From: Elusimicrobiota bacterium
GTDB taxonomy: Bacteria > Elusimicrobiota > Elusimicrobia > FEN-1173
Direction of reading: 5' to 3'
NCBI GenBank assembly: GCA_016721625.1
Contig: JADKHR010000001.1
Coordinates: 310,001-374,000 of the forward strand
DNA length: 64,000 nucleotides
The position numbers and the translations under genes are program-made. This document shows positions 56,375-64,000 of the stretch, piece after piece; positions within the stretch are counted from its first letter, which is position 1, and each line of letters starts with the position of its first letter. The notes beneath the pieces were generated by a model, which saw only the letters and a list, made by a program, of their open reading frames with translations, was not told the origin of the DNA and made no database searches.

Positions 56375-57499
56375 CTAAGCCGCCGCGGAGAGGCTTTTGC
56401 GCAGGAGGGCGAGGGCGGAGCCGAAAAAGACACAGCCGATGATGAAGAGGGCGAGAAAGCTGGGCCAGACCACCTCCAGGCCCGCGCCGCGGAAGAGGAT
56501 GGCTTGGGCGAAGGCGACGAAGTGGGTGGTGGGGGCGGCTTTCATTATGAACTGCACGGCTTCCGGCATGCTTTGGTAGGGGGTGTTACCGCCGGAGAGC
56601 ATTTGAAGCGGGATGATCACCAGGATCATCAAGAGGCCCATCTGGGGCATGGTGCGGGCCACCGTGCCAATCAAAATGCCCAATGCCGTCACCGAGAAGA
56701 GGTGCAGGGCCACTCCCGCCAGAAAGAGCGGGACGGAACCGGCGATGGGCATGTCCAGAACGCCCTGTACGATACATTTCAGTGATAAGGCGGTCACCAC
56801 CAAAACCACCAACCCGTTGGCCCAAATTTTCGCCATCATGATTTCAAAGGGGGTCAGGGGCATCACCAACAAATGTTCCAATGTTCCGTGTTCCCGTTCC
56901 CGAATCAAGGCCGCGCCCGTCAAAATCACGGCCAACATGGTAATCTGGTTGACCAACGCTACAATGGCCCCGAACCAGACCGTTGTCTGGGTGGGGTTAA
57001 ACTTGTAGCGCACCACGATGTCCACCGGCGGTTTGGGTTGGGTTTTGTGCCCCTGCAGATAGGCTCGAATTTCGTCCATGACGATGGTTTGGGTGTAGCT
57101 CGCTCCCAGGAACGCCTGGCTCATGCGGGTGGCGTCGATGTTTAACTGAATTTTCGGCTGTTTGCCCGCCTGAACATCCCGAGAGAAGTTGGGGGGAATG
57201 TCCAACACAAAGGTGTAGGTTCCCGCGTCCAGGGCAGGGTCCACTTCGTGGACTTGAATGGGAACGGCGGGTTTAAATCGCGGGGGGAAAAAGGCGTTTC
57301 CGATGCGTTGTGAAAGAGGGGATTGGTCCTGATCCAAAATAGCGATGGGAGCGTTCTTCACGTCCCCGGACGTGGCCTTGGACCCGCTGATCACGGCGAA
57401 GGTGAAGGCGTAAATGATAAAAATCACCATCACCGGGTCCCGCCAGAGACTGAGAAGTTCCTTAATTCCCAGTTGAAAAATATTGGAAAGTTTTTTCAT
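56375..57499 (-). CDS. ABC-2 type transporter permease (YhhJ-like)
   Basis: A 374-residue permease with one N-terminal helix (PVMVIFIIYAFTFAVISGS), a large periplasmic loop (residues 40-170, PIAILDQDQSPLSQRI, YTFVLDIPPNFSRDVQAG) and five C-terminal helices. REREHGTLEHLLVMPLTPFEIMMAK is a family signature. It would form the membrane part of an export ABC system of the RbbA/YhhJ type. Its start overlaps the stop of a truncated RbbA-like fragment by ATGA. No ATPase gene is present nearby, so the system is incomplete here. Confidence 0.88.
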   Translation of the reverse strand: MKKLSNIFQLGIKELLSLWRDPVMVIFIIYAFTFAVISGSKATSGDVKNAPIAILDQDQSPLSQRIGNAFFPPRFKPAVPIQVHEVDPALDAGTYTFVLDIPPNFSRDVQAGKQPKIQLNIDATRMSQAFLGASYTQTIVMDEIRAYLQGHKTQPKPPVDIVVRYKFNPTQTTVWFGAIVALVNQITMLAVILTGAALIREREHGTLEHLLVMPLTPFEIMMAKIWANGLVVLVVTALSLKCIVQGVLDMPIAGSVPLFLAGVALHLFSVTALGILIGTVARTMPQMGLLMILVIIPLQMLSGGNTPYQSMPEAVQFIMKAAPTTHFVAFAQAILFRGAGLEVVWPSFLALFIIGCVFFGSALALLRKSLSAAA

Positions 57500-57690
57500 G
57501 ATTCTTGCTTTTTCAACAACATCCACGAGATCGCGGTTAATATCGGGATGGAGACCGCCAGAGCCAGGAACGGATCGACCAGATCTTTAAAGCCCAGCGC
57601 TTTATTAAACACACCCTGGGAAATCGTGATGAAATGGGCGGTGGGATAAACTTTCCCGATAATGGCCCCTGTGCCTTCCAGGGCCGACAC
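57496..57690 (-). pseudogene. C-terminal fragment of an RbbA-type ABC transporter
   Basis: About 64 codons match the extreme C-terminus of RbbA-like ATPase/permease proteins: SALEGTGAIIGKVYPTAHFITISQGVFNKALGF, split in the two halves around TAHF, and SWMLLKKQES at the end. Everything upstream is missing; the coding similarity stops near 57690, right beside a palindromic repeat. The ATGA overlap with the YhhJ-like gene is what is expected of an rbbA-yhhJ operon. Confidence 0.7.
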
Positions 57691-57730
57691 GGGTCAACCG
57701 GCTCAAATGTGATGAAAAGATAAGTTACTC

Positions 57731-57835
57731 CTCCCCTCACCCTACCCTCTCCCAAGCGGAGAGGGAAATTCTCTGTTTTCCTTCCCTCTTGGGGGAAGGT
57801 GGACCGAAGGGCCGGATGAGGGGGTTAGGAAAGGA
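57731..57835. repeat. Dispersed palindromic repeat pair
   Basis: Elements CCCTCTCCCAAGCGGAGAGGG (57745-57765, stem CCCTCTCC/GGAGAGGG) and CCTTCCC-TCTTGG-GGGAAGG, then GGGCCGGATGAGGGGG. They are of the same family as those at 37.8 and 43.9 kb and lie at the truncation point of the RbbA-like gene. Confidence 0.8.
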
Positions 57836-57859
57836 AATAAAATACGGGGGTATAAAGAA

Positions 57860-59275
57860 ATGGCCTACGTGCTGCCTTGTAAAACGAAGATCGTCGCCAC
57901 CATCGGCCCTTCGTCGGAAAGTCAAGACATGATGGAGCGATTGATTCGCGCGGGGATGTCCATCGCGCGGCTCAATTTTTCCCACGGCGATTTTTCCGGA
58001 CATGGCGAACGCCTTAAAACATTGCGGGCGGCCTCGGCGGCCGTGGGACGGCCCATCGTGATTATGGCCGACCTGCCCGGTCCGAAAATGCGCATCGGCT
58101 CCATCGCCCCCGATCCGGTGAATCTGAAAGCTGGGGATCCTTTTATTTTGACGACGGACGAAGTTGCGGGCACCCCCCAACGGGTGTCCGTGAGCTTTAA
58201 GCGTCTCCCCATCGTCGTTCAAAAAGGCCGTCGATTGTATTTGAACGACGGGTTGGTTCAGCTTTTGGTGGAACGGGTGGACGTAAACGATGTTCACTGC
58301 CGGGTGGAGGTGGGGGGAGAATTGCGGTCCAAAAAAGGGCTGAACCTGCCGGGGATGGATCTGGGCATCAGCGCGTTCACGGACCACGACCGAGCCTGTT
58401 TGGAGTTCGCCATTAAAAATGGGGTCGACGCGGTCAGCCAATCGTTTGTTGAAACCGCCGCCGACCTGGAGGCCGTTCGGACTGCCGCCAAGGAACTGGG
58501 GGGGAATCCTTTCTTGATCGCTAAAATCGAACGGGCCGACGCGCTGGAACACTTTGACGACATTTTGGCCGCCGCCGACGGGGTTATGGTGGCTCGGGGT
58601 GATTTGGGCGTGGAGGTCCCTCTGGAAGGCATGGCCCTGACCCAAAAAAATCTGATCGCGCGAGCCAACCACGCCGGGAAGCCCGTGATCACCGCTACCC
58701 AGATGCTGGAGTCCATGACCGCCAGCCGCCTGCCGACCCGGGCGGAGGCCACGGACGTGGCCAACGCCGTTTTAGACGGGACGGACGCGGTGATGCTTTC
58801 CGCCGAGTCGGCGGTGGGTAAATTTCCTGAAGAGGCCGTGGCCACCCTGGCCCGCATCGCCGCGGTCACGGAGAAGGGGCGTCCCCGTGTCCGTATGGAC
58901 GGCGCCCCGACCCCGGGGGCGAAACATTCCGGGGCCGACGCTCTGGCTCGGGTCGTTGAATTTACTTTGACCATGGCCACCTTCTCGGCCGTGCTGGTGC
59001 CCACCCGAACGGGAACCACGGCCCGCATGATTTCGCGGTTTAAACCGGTGGAATGGATCGTGGCCATTTCTAGGCATTCGGCGGTGTCACAAGGGTTGCA
59101 ATTTTCTTATGGAATTCTCCCTCGCCAAATGGAACAGGAACCGGAATCCTGGGGCCCCTTCCTCAAAGAATCCTTGAAGGGCCATGGCGCCACGTCCGGC
59201 CTGGCCCTGTTGGTGGCCGGCCCCTCCGTGGCCCATCCCGACGCTTATCACCGGCTAGAATTCATTCCTCTTTAG
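57860..59275 (+). CDS. pyk: Pyruvate kinase
   Basis: A 471-residue glycolytic enzyme that makes pyruvate and ATP from phosphoenolpyruvate and ADP. Motifs are KTKIVATIGPSS, ARLNFSHG, LIAKIERADALEHFDDIL (active-site Lys), GVMVARGDLGVEVP, KPVITATQMLESM and DVANAVLDGTDAVMLSAE. The C-terminal effector domain is present. Length is normal. It lies 24 bases after a palindromic repeat. Glycogen phosphorylase is 1.6 kb downstream on the same strand. Confidence 0.95.
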   Translation: MAYVLPCKTKIVATIGPSSESQDMMERLIRAGMSIARLNFSHGDFSGHGERLKTLRAASAAVGRPIVIMADLPGPKMRIGSIAPDPVNLKAGDPFILTTDEVAGTPQRVSVSFKRLPIVVQKGRRLYLNDGLVQLLVERVDVNDVHCRVEVGGELRSKKGLNLPGMDLGISAFTDHDRACLEFAIKNGVDAVSQSFVETAADLEAVRTAAKELGGNPFLIAKIERADALEHFDDILAAADGVMVARGDLGVEVPLEGMALTQKNLIARANHAGKPVITATQMLESMTASRLPTRAEATDVANAVLDGTDAVMLSAESAVGKFPEEAVATLARIAAVTEKGRPRVRMDGAPTPGAKHSGADALARVVEFTLTMATFSAVLVPTRTGTTARMISRFKPVEWIVAISRHSAVSQGLQFSYGILPRQMEQEPESWGPFLKESLKGHGATSGLALLVAGPSVAHPDAYHRLEFIPL

Positions 59276-59281
59276 CGCCCA

Positions 59282-59614
59282 ATGAATGCCTCTCGTCCTC
59301 GGGTCCTGGTGAATTCCGATTGTTCTGTGCCTGGGCACCCGTCCATTTTTGTCATTGGAGATGCCATGCGAATGGCGGACCCAATGCCCCTTCTCCCCGG
59401 CGTCTCCCAGGTGGCGCTCCAACAGGGGCGATACGTGGGGCAAATGATAGCCGCGCGCGTGGGGAACCGCCCCGCACCGCCGCCGTTTCGCTATAAAGAC
59501 AAAGGCAATAACGCCGCCATGCAAGCCCTTGGCAGTTTAAAAAATGGCAAGATGTTTTTGCTTAATGTTTATGGACCTAAAGGAGATCCCGTATATGGTG
59601 GGTTTGGTGAATAA
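59282..59614 (+). pseudogene. Fragment of type II NADH dehydrogenase
   Basis: The 110-residue frame contains the last FAD-binding block of NDH-2 proteins (RVLVNSDCSVPGHPSIFVIGD, then PLLPGVSQVALQQGRYVG, PPPFRYKDKGN). The first two-thirds (both nucleotide-binding folds) and the C-terminal membrane part are absent. The tail after KDKGN is unrelated to the family and contains the ribosome-binding site of the next gene. It starts 6 bases after pyruvate kinase, so a rearrangement has probably left it there. Confidence 0.6.
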
Positions 59615-60386
59615 AAAAGGAAAAGACATCGGAAGGCTTCGGGTTAAAGGGAAATTGATTGTTTTATTAATTGGAATGTTAGCGGGGGCATGGGCTCCGG
59701 CGCGTGCCCAACAATTCAACTCGGACAATTATTGGACAACGCCGAAAGGAATGAGCACCGTCATTGTGACGGTCGGCCAACGTCACACGCTGTTTTTGGA
59801 TACGTTTTCCTTGTATAAACACTGGGAATTCACTTTGGGTGCAACGGCGTTCCGGGAGGATAAGGAAAACGATCGAGCGGCCTATTACCAGTTGACAGGC
59901 TATGCCAAGTATACCCTCTTCGAAAATCAGGCAAAAAATGGCGGGGCGGCTGTGAAATTCGGCACCGGGGTTCGCCCGGCCTATTATCAACTTTCTGATC
60001 TTACCAACGATTTGAAAGAATACTGGGCCGAGGCACCACTTACCGTCGCCTTTCACGGCGATGATGTCCTGTTCGATTTCATTCCCGGCGGATTGGTCAG
60101 CCAAAACTTCGGTGCAGAAAAAGAAACCGCCTTGGGTTTCACCTATTCCTCACGCCTCGCGGTCTACAAAATTATCCCACGGTGCGCCATTGTGGGCGAG
60201 TTTTTTGGTACGGAGGGCGAGGCCTATTCGCCGACTCAGTATAAAACCGGTGTGCGATGGGAGAGTCCCGCCTTCATCCTATCATTGAGCTACGGCGATG
60301 GGCTCAAGGGGAATAAGGGGGCGGGGTGGGAGATGGGCTTTATCTCTTACTGGGGCGGGCCGTCCGAATCGTTTATAGGAAAATGA
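59595..60386 (+). CDS. Exported protein, probable outer-membrane barrel
   Basis: The ATG at 59595 is preceded by AAAGGAGATCCCGTAT. A signal peptide (KLIVLLIGMLAGAWAPARA) leads into strand-rich sequence: TTPKGMSTVIVTVGQRHTLF, HWEFTLGATAFREDKEND, YYQLTGYAKYTLF and SLSYGDGLKG. About 263 residues. It resembles small beta-barrel proteins without known function. The DUF192 gene overlaps its stop by 4 bases (ATGA). Confidence 0.7.
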   Translation: MVGLVNKKGKDIGRLRVKGKLIVLLIGMLAGAWAPARAQQFNSDNYWTTPKGMSTVIVTVGQRHTLFLDTFSLYKHWEFTLGATAFREDKENDRAAYYQLTGYAKYTLFENQAKNGGAAVKFGTGVRPAYYQLSDLTNDLKEYWAEAPLTVAFHGDDVLFDFIPGGLVSQNFGAEKETALGFTYSSRLAVYKIIPRCAIVGEFFGTEGEAYSPTQYKTGVRWESPAFILSLSYGDGLKGNKGAGWEMGFISYWGGPSESFIGK

Positions 60387-60883
60387 GACGGGGGAAAATA
60401 GCGCTGGGCGCTCTGGGACTCATGGTCGCCGCCGCTTCCTTCCAGGGGGCGATTCCGTCGGGCTCGGAGGTGGGGGGGCGATCGTCTCTTCGTCGCGACG
60501 CTGCTGTGGAGATTTTGGTCAGCTCGAATGCGTTGCCCATTCGTCTGGACGTGGAAGTGGCAGACGAAACGTCCGAGCAGGACCGCGGGCTTATGGACCG
60601 TCGCTTGGCCGGTGATGGGGAGGGGATGCTTTTCGTTTACCCTAACGCTAAGCCCCGGATCTTTTGGATGCGCGACACCCCTGTTCCCTTGGATTTACTC
60701 TTCTTTGATTCTGACCTTCGGTTGGTGGCTCTGATCGCGAAGGCAGAACCCCTGTCGGACCGGCTTTTGAAATCGCACGTCCCGGCGCAATATGTTTTGG
60801 AAGTCCCGGGAGGGTTTTCCTCTCGTCACTCCGTCCACCTGGGTGCCGAAATAAGGATCGTTAAAGGAGGATTCATTGAATAA
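60383..60883 (+). CDS. DUF192 family exported protein
   Basis: A 166-residue protein with an N-terminal hydrophobic segment (IALGALGLMVAAASFQGA). The DUF192 core covers residues about 55-160: LDVEVADETSEQDRGLMDR, GMLFVYPNAKPRIFWMRDTPVPLDLLF and VLEVPGGFSSRHSVHLG. The ATG overlaps the previous stop. The family is widespread in bacteria without known role; it probably acts in the periplasm. Confidence 0.88.
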   Translation: MRRGKIALGALGLMVAAASFQGAIPSGSEVGGRSSLRRDAAVEILVSSNALPIRLDVEVADETSEQDRGLMDRRLAGDGEGMLFVYPNAKPRIFWMRDTPVPLDLLFFDSDLRLVALIAKAEPLSDRLLKSHVPAQYVLEVPGGFSSRHSVHLGAEIRIVKGGFIE

Positions 60884-63332
60884 CAAAGCCTCTCTTCCGA
60901 ACGGAGGAAACGGGCTCCCACCCCTGTCGAAATTCGTTATCGATAAGATCCTCTCCCTACAAGGAAGAACGCGCCGGTTCGCCAGTTTGAACGATTTTTA
61001 TATGGGATTCTCCTACGCGGTGCGCGACCGCCTTCTTCAACGTTGGGCGGATACTCTGGAGACTTATCTCGCCCAAGACGTGAAAGTGGCCTGTTACTTG
61101 TCGGCCGAGTTCTTGATGGGGCCCCAACTGGAAAACAATCTGGTCAATCTCGGCATTCAAATCGAGGCCAGGGAAGCGGCGGAAGCCCTTGGAAAGAGCC
61201 TGGATGAAATTCTCGCCCATGAAGAGGAGCCGGGGCTCGGCAACGGCGGGTTGGGCCGGTTGGCGGCGTGCTTTTTGGACTCTTTGGCTACGCTGGAACG
61301 GCCCGCGGTCGGCTACGGGATCCGATACGAGTTCGGAATTTTCGACCAGGTGATTCGGGACGGTTGGCAGGTGGAAGTGACGGACAAGTGGTTACGCTAC
61401 GGGAACCCCTGGGAAATCGCCAAACCGGAGTTGGCGATCACGGTGTCCTTCGGCGGGCGCACGGAGTTTGAAAAAGACGATCGAGGGGGCCAACGCGTGC
61501 GCTGGATTCCGGGGCGTCAGGTGAAGGGCGTTCCCCACGACACGCCCATTCCGGGCTACCGGGTCGCCACCTGCAACACCCTGCGGCTCTGGTCGGCCGA
61601 GGCGGTGGAGGCTTTTGAATTCGAATCGTTCAACGCCGGGGATTACGCCAAAGCGGTCGACGCCAAAGTCGTGTCGGAAACGATCAGCAAAGTGCTCTAC
61701 CCCAATGACGATTCGGAAAGGGGCAAACGCCTACGCCTCTCTCAGCAATATTTTTTTGTGGCTTGTTCGCTTCAAGATATGTTGAGGATGCACAAAGGAC
61801 TGGGCCGAAGCCTCTTGGATTTTCCGAAATATTGGGCCGCCCAGCTCAACGACACCCACCCTTCCATCGCCGTTGCGGAGTTGATGCGCCTGTTGGTGGA
61901 CGAAGAATCGTTAGGCTGGGACCAGGCTTGGGACGTGACGCAACGGACTTTCGGATACACGAACCATACGCTCCTCCCCGAGGCTCTCGAAACCTGGCCA
62001 TTGCCGCTCTTTGCCGAACTCTTGCCTCGGCACCTCGAAATCATTTTTGAAATCAATTCCCGGTTCCTGGGCAAGGTCCGGGAATGTTTTCCTGGGGACG
62101 AGAGCCGCGTGGCCCGGCTTTCCCTCATTGCGGAAGGCTCTCCGAAACGGGTTCGCATGGCCCATTTGGCCTGCGTGGGGTCCCACGCCATCAACGGGGT
62201 GGCCGCCCTCCATTCTGATCTGCTCCGAAAAAGCGTGCTCAAGGATTTCTACGATCTGTGGCCCGAGCGGTTCAACAACAAGACCAACGGCGTCACCCCC
62301 CGTCGCTTCGTGGCGCTGGCCAATCCGGGTCTCTCGGGGTTAATCGGGCGCGCCATCGGAGACGGGTGGATCACCCGGCCGGAAGAACTGCGCCGCTTGG
62401 AGCCACGCGCCGAGGATGGGGCGTTCCAGGACGATTGGAGAAAGATCAAACTCGCCAACAAGCGCCGTTTGTCGGACTATATCCGCGCCCAAACCCACAT
62501 AGATGTCGATCCCGAATGGCTTTTTGACATCCAGGTTAAACGCATTCACGAATACAAACGACAGCATTTAAACGTTCTTCACATCATCGCTTTGTATTGG
62601 CGATTGAAGGCAAATCCGTCCCTGGACATCCCGCCCCGGGCTTTCATTTTCGGAGGCAAGGCGGCGCCGGGGTACTTCATGGCGAAACGCATCATCAAGC
62701 TCGTGAACGCCGTGGGCGATGTGGTCAACGGCGACTCGGAGGTGAACCATCGCCTTCGGGTGGTTTTTGTTCCGAACTTCAATGTTCAGAATGCCGAATT
62801 AATTTATCCGGCGGCCGATCTGTCGGAACAAATTTCCACCGCCGGGAAAGAGGCCTCCGGCACCGGCAACATGAAATTCGCCATGAACGGCGCGCTCACC
62901 ATCGGCACTCTGGACGGCGCCAATGTAGAAATCCGAGAGGAGGTCGGGCCTGAGAACTTTTTCCTTTTCGGTTTGAACGTGGACGAAGTCCACGGGCTGA
63001 AAGCCCGCGGATATCGGCCCTGGGAATTCGGAGCCGGCAACCCCGAATTGAAAGGGGTGTTGGACCTGCTGGGTTCGGGTCATTTTTCCGGCGGCGACCG
63101 AGAGTTGTTCCGCCCCCTCGTCGAAAGCCTTTGGGGATCGGACGAATATCTCGTCTTGGCGGATTTCGCCGCTTACGCCGCGGCCCAGGAAGCCGTTTCC
63201 TCCGCCTGGCGGGATTCCCGCCGATGGACCCGTATGTCCATCTTGAACACCGCGCGTTCCGGTAAGTTTTCTTCGGACCGGGTCATTCGGGAATACTGCG
63301 ACGAGATCTGGGGCGTCCGTTCGCTTCGCTGA
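60876..63332 (+). CDS. glgP: Glycogen/maltodextrin phosphorylase
   Basis: An 818-residue cytoplasmic enzyme that releases glucose 1-phosphate from alpha-1,4-glucans. The PLP-binding Lys is in GTGNMKFAMNGALTIGTLDG. Other motifs are SAEFLMGPQLENNL, LGNGGLGRLAACFLDSLA, YGIRYEFGIF and RIHEYKRQHLN. The length is typical. The start is a TTG after AGGAGGATTCA and overlaps the DUF192 stop. Together with the glycosidases at 41-45 kb it points to alpha-glucan storage and use. Confidence 0.95.
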   Translation: MNNKASLPNGGNGLPPLSKFVIDKILSLQGRTRRFASLNDFYMGFSYAVRDRLLQRWADTLETYLAQDVKVACYLSAEFLMGPQLENNLVNLGIQIEAREAAEALGKSLDEILAHEEEPGLGNGGLGRLAACFLDSLATLERPAVGYGIRYEFGIFDQVIRDGWQVEVTDKWLRYGNPWEIAKPELAITVSFGGRTEFEKDDRGGQRVRWIPGRQVKGVPHDTPIPGYRVATCNTLRLWSAEAVEAFEFESFNAGDYAKAVDAKVVSETISKVLYPNDDSERGKRLRLSQQYFFVACSLQDMLRMHKGLGRSLLDFPKYWAAQLNDTHPSIAVAELMRLLVDEESLGWDQAWDVTQRTFGYTNHTLLPEALETWPLPLFAELLPRHLEIIFEINSRFLGKVRECFPGDESRVARLSLIAEGSPKRVRMAHLACVGSHAINGVAALHSDLLRKSVLKDFYDLWPERFNNKTNGVTPRRFVALANPGLSGLIGRAIGDGWITRPEELRRLEPRAEDGAFQDDWRKIKLANKRRLSDYIRAQTHIDVDPEWLFDIQVKRIHEYKRQHLNVLHIIALYWRLKANPSLDIPPRAFIFGGKAAPGYFMAKRIIKLVNAVGDVVNGDSEVNHRLRVVFVPNFNVQNAELIYPAADLSEQISTAGKEASGTGNMKFAMNGALTIGTLDGANVEIREEVGPENFFLFGLNVDEVHGLKARGYRPWEFGAGNPELKGVLDLLGSGHFSGGDRELFRPLVESLWGSDEYLVLADFAAYAAAQEAVSSAWRDSRRWTRMSILNTARSGKFSSDRVIREYCDEIWGVRSLR

Positions 63333-63506
63333 TATTACCTGGGTTTTTGGCGTCCCGTATCGGAGGGTGGTGTGTGGCCGGCGGGTGAAGCGGGGTTCTG
63401 CGCGGGATCTGCATTTTGATGCCATCGCTTGGGTTTCAGGGGCGCTTCGAACCGTGAAACAGATGAACGGGGGGAACTTTTCTTTTGGTTTGGTTTCTAA
63501 GAAGGG
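63333..63506. other. Intergenic region after glycogen phosphorylase
   Basis: About 170 bases without a gene. No terminator with a T-run could be recognised. The sequence is G/T-rich on the plus strand. Confidence 0.5.
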
Positions 63507-63509
63507 ATG

Positions 63510-64000
63510 ATGAATCGTGGGAAGAGACTCCTTGTGTTTGCCCTTGTTTGTTACATCCTCATGGACTTAGGGATGCGGCTTTACGTGTTTGGTCCCTCTT
63601 TTTTCCATCGGTGGCGGTACGGTTTTACTGAAGGTGAATCCGTAACGATCACCCAGCGAGTCGCCAACGCCATGGGAAGGCCTGGGTGGATTTTGAAGGG
63701 TCAAATGAAGAGCAGGTCCGCGTCATTTCAATTACCTCCCTGGCGTCGGCTCCTTGTCCTTTGGTTTCGTTCGCTGGAGTGGCGTCTTGACTCCTTGGAT
63801 CCTGGAATCCGGGACCCCGCTCTGCTGGATTTGGATCGCGCTCAGCCGAAGGTAAAAATCCGGGTGGCTCGGTTTATCGGAGAGAGGCTTTCCACAAGGA
63901 ATCCTCAGCAGTTCTTCAGGGACCTTGGGGTGTTGGAAAGACTAGGTCCTTTATCCGGGGCGGCCCTCCCGCCCATTCTGGCTCATTTTTCTGAAATGGA
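63510..64000 (+). CDS. Membrane-anchored protein, incomplete at the window edge
   Basis: An open frame runs from the ATG at 63510 (or 63507) to the window end without a stop, about 163 codons. A GAAGGG site is close by. The start MNRGKRLLVFALVCYILMDL is a signal anchor or signal peptide. The following part is Arg/Leu-rich (LPPWRRLLVLWFRSLEWRLD, RVARFIGERLS). No family recognised. Confidence 0.55.
   Translation, partial: MNRGKRLLVFALVCYILMDLGMRLYVFGPSFFHRWRYGFTEGESVTITQRVANAMGRPGWILKGQMKSRSASFQLPPWRRLLVLWFRSLEWRLDSLDPGIRDPALLDLDRAQPKVKIRVARFIGERLSTRNPQQFFRDLGVLERLGPLSGAALPPILAHFSEM

Noticed and set aside
1..64000. rRNA and tRNA genes
   Set aside because: No conserved rRNA blocks or cloverleaf with a GTTCRANTC-type arm were recognised while reading. 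A tRNAscan search would be needed to exclude a tRNA in short gaps.

Overview
The window comes from a Gram-negative bacterium with an outer membrane. It encodes an outer-membrane phospholipase A, a patatin/beta-barrel autotransporter and about ten signal-peptide-bearing beta-barrel proteins. Base composition is moderately high in G+C, and Shine-Dalgarno sites are mostly clear (AGGAG/GGAGG). No rRNA, tRNA or CRISPR array was recognised, so the phylum cannot be fixed from sequence alone. The mixture would fit a free-living environmental lineage such as Elusimicrobiota or a deltaproteobacterium-like group, but that is only a guess.

Layout. 0-7.5 kb: a partial secreted repeat protein, phospholipase A, several envelope proteins, a fatty-acid desaturase and a frameshifted lipoprotein. 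7.6-9.1 kb: an insertion sequence with doubled terminal repeats. 9.1-18.2 kb: a sulfur/sulfatase island (rhodanese lipoprotein, anaerobic sulfatase-maturating radical SAM enzyme, Cys-type sulfatase, outer-membrane transporter, small lipoprotein, outer-membrane protein, Ser-type sulfatase). 18.2-29.4 kb: a disturbed zone with three complete or partial Fic genes, a beta-helix gene broken by several frameshifts, an AT-rich PQQ-propeller gene, a second Ser-type sulfatase and a frameshifted catalase-peroxidase. 29.5-34.1 kb: an outer-membrane protein and a DUF3604 / parvulin isomerase / HupE cassette. 34.1-38.9 kb: CoA-disulfide (persulfide) reductase-rhodanese, MarC, a DszB-like desulfinase homologue and an outer-membrane protein. 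38.9-49.4 kb: a patatin autotransporter, then a carbohydrate operon (GH63-like glucosidase, GH13 enzyme, glucose dehydrogenase, lactonase fused to a beta-barrel-like domain, aquaporin). 49.5-64 kb: an outer-membrane protein, two aminotransferases (one is SerC), a second MarC, a HEAT-repeat protein, an ABC permease with a truncated partner, pyruvate kinase, DUF192 protein, glycogen phosphorylase and an incomplete gene at the right edge.

How the genes work together. Two themes stand out. The first is organosulfur use: three sulfatases, their maturase, two rhodanese modules, a persulfide-reductase-type flavoenzyme, and a signal-less homologue of DszB that keeps its Cys/His/Arg/Gly active-site set. 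The second is alpha-glucan/glucose metabolism: glycosidases, glucose dehydrogenase, lactonase, glycogen phosphorylase and pyruvate kinase.

Caution on sequence quality. At least twelve apparent one- or two-base frameshifts interrupt nine otherwise well-conserved genes, many in homopolymers. Residual indel errors in the assembly are a serious alternative to real pseudogenes. Frameshifted genes are given below over their full reconstructed span.
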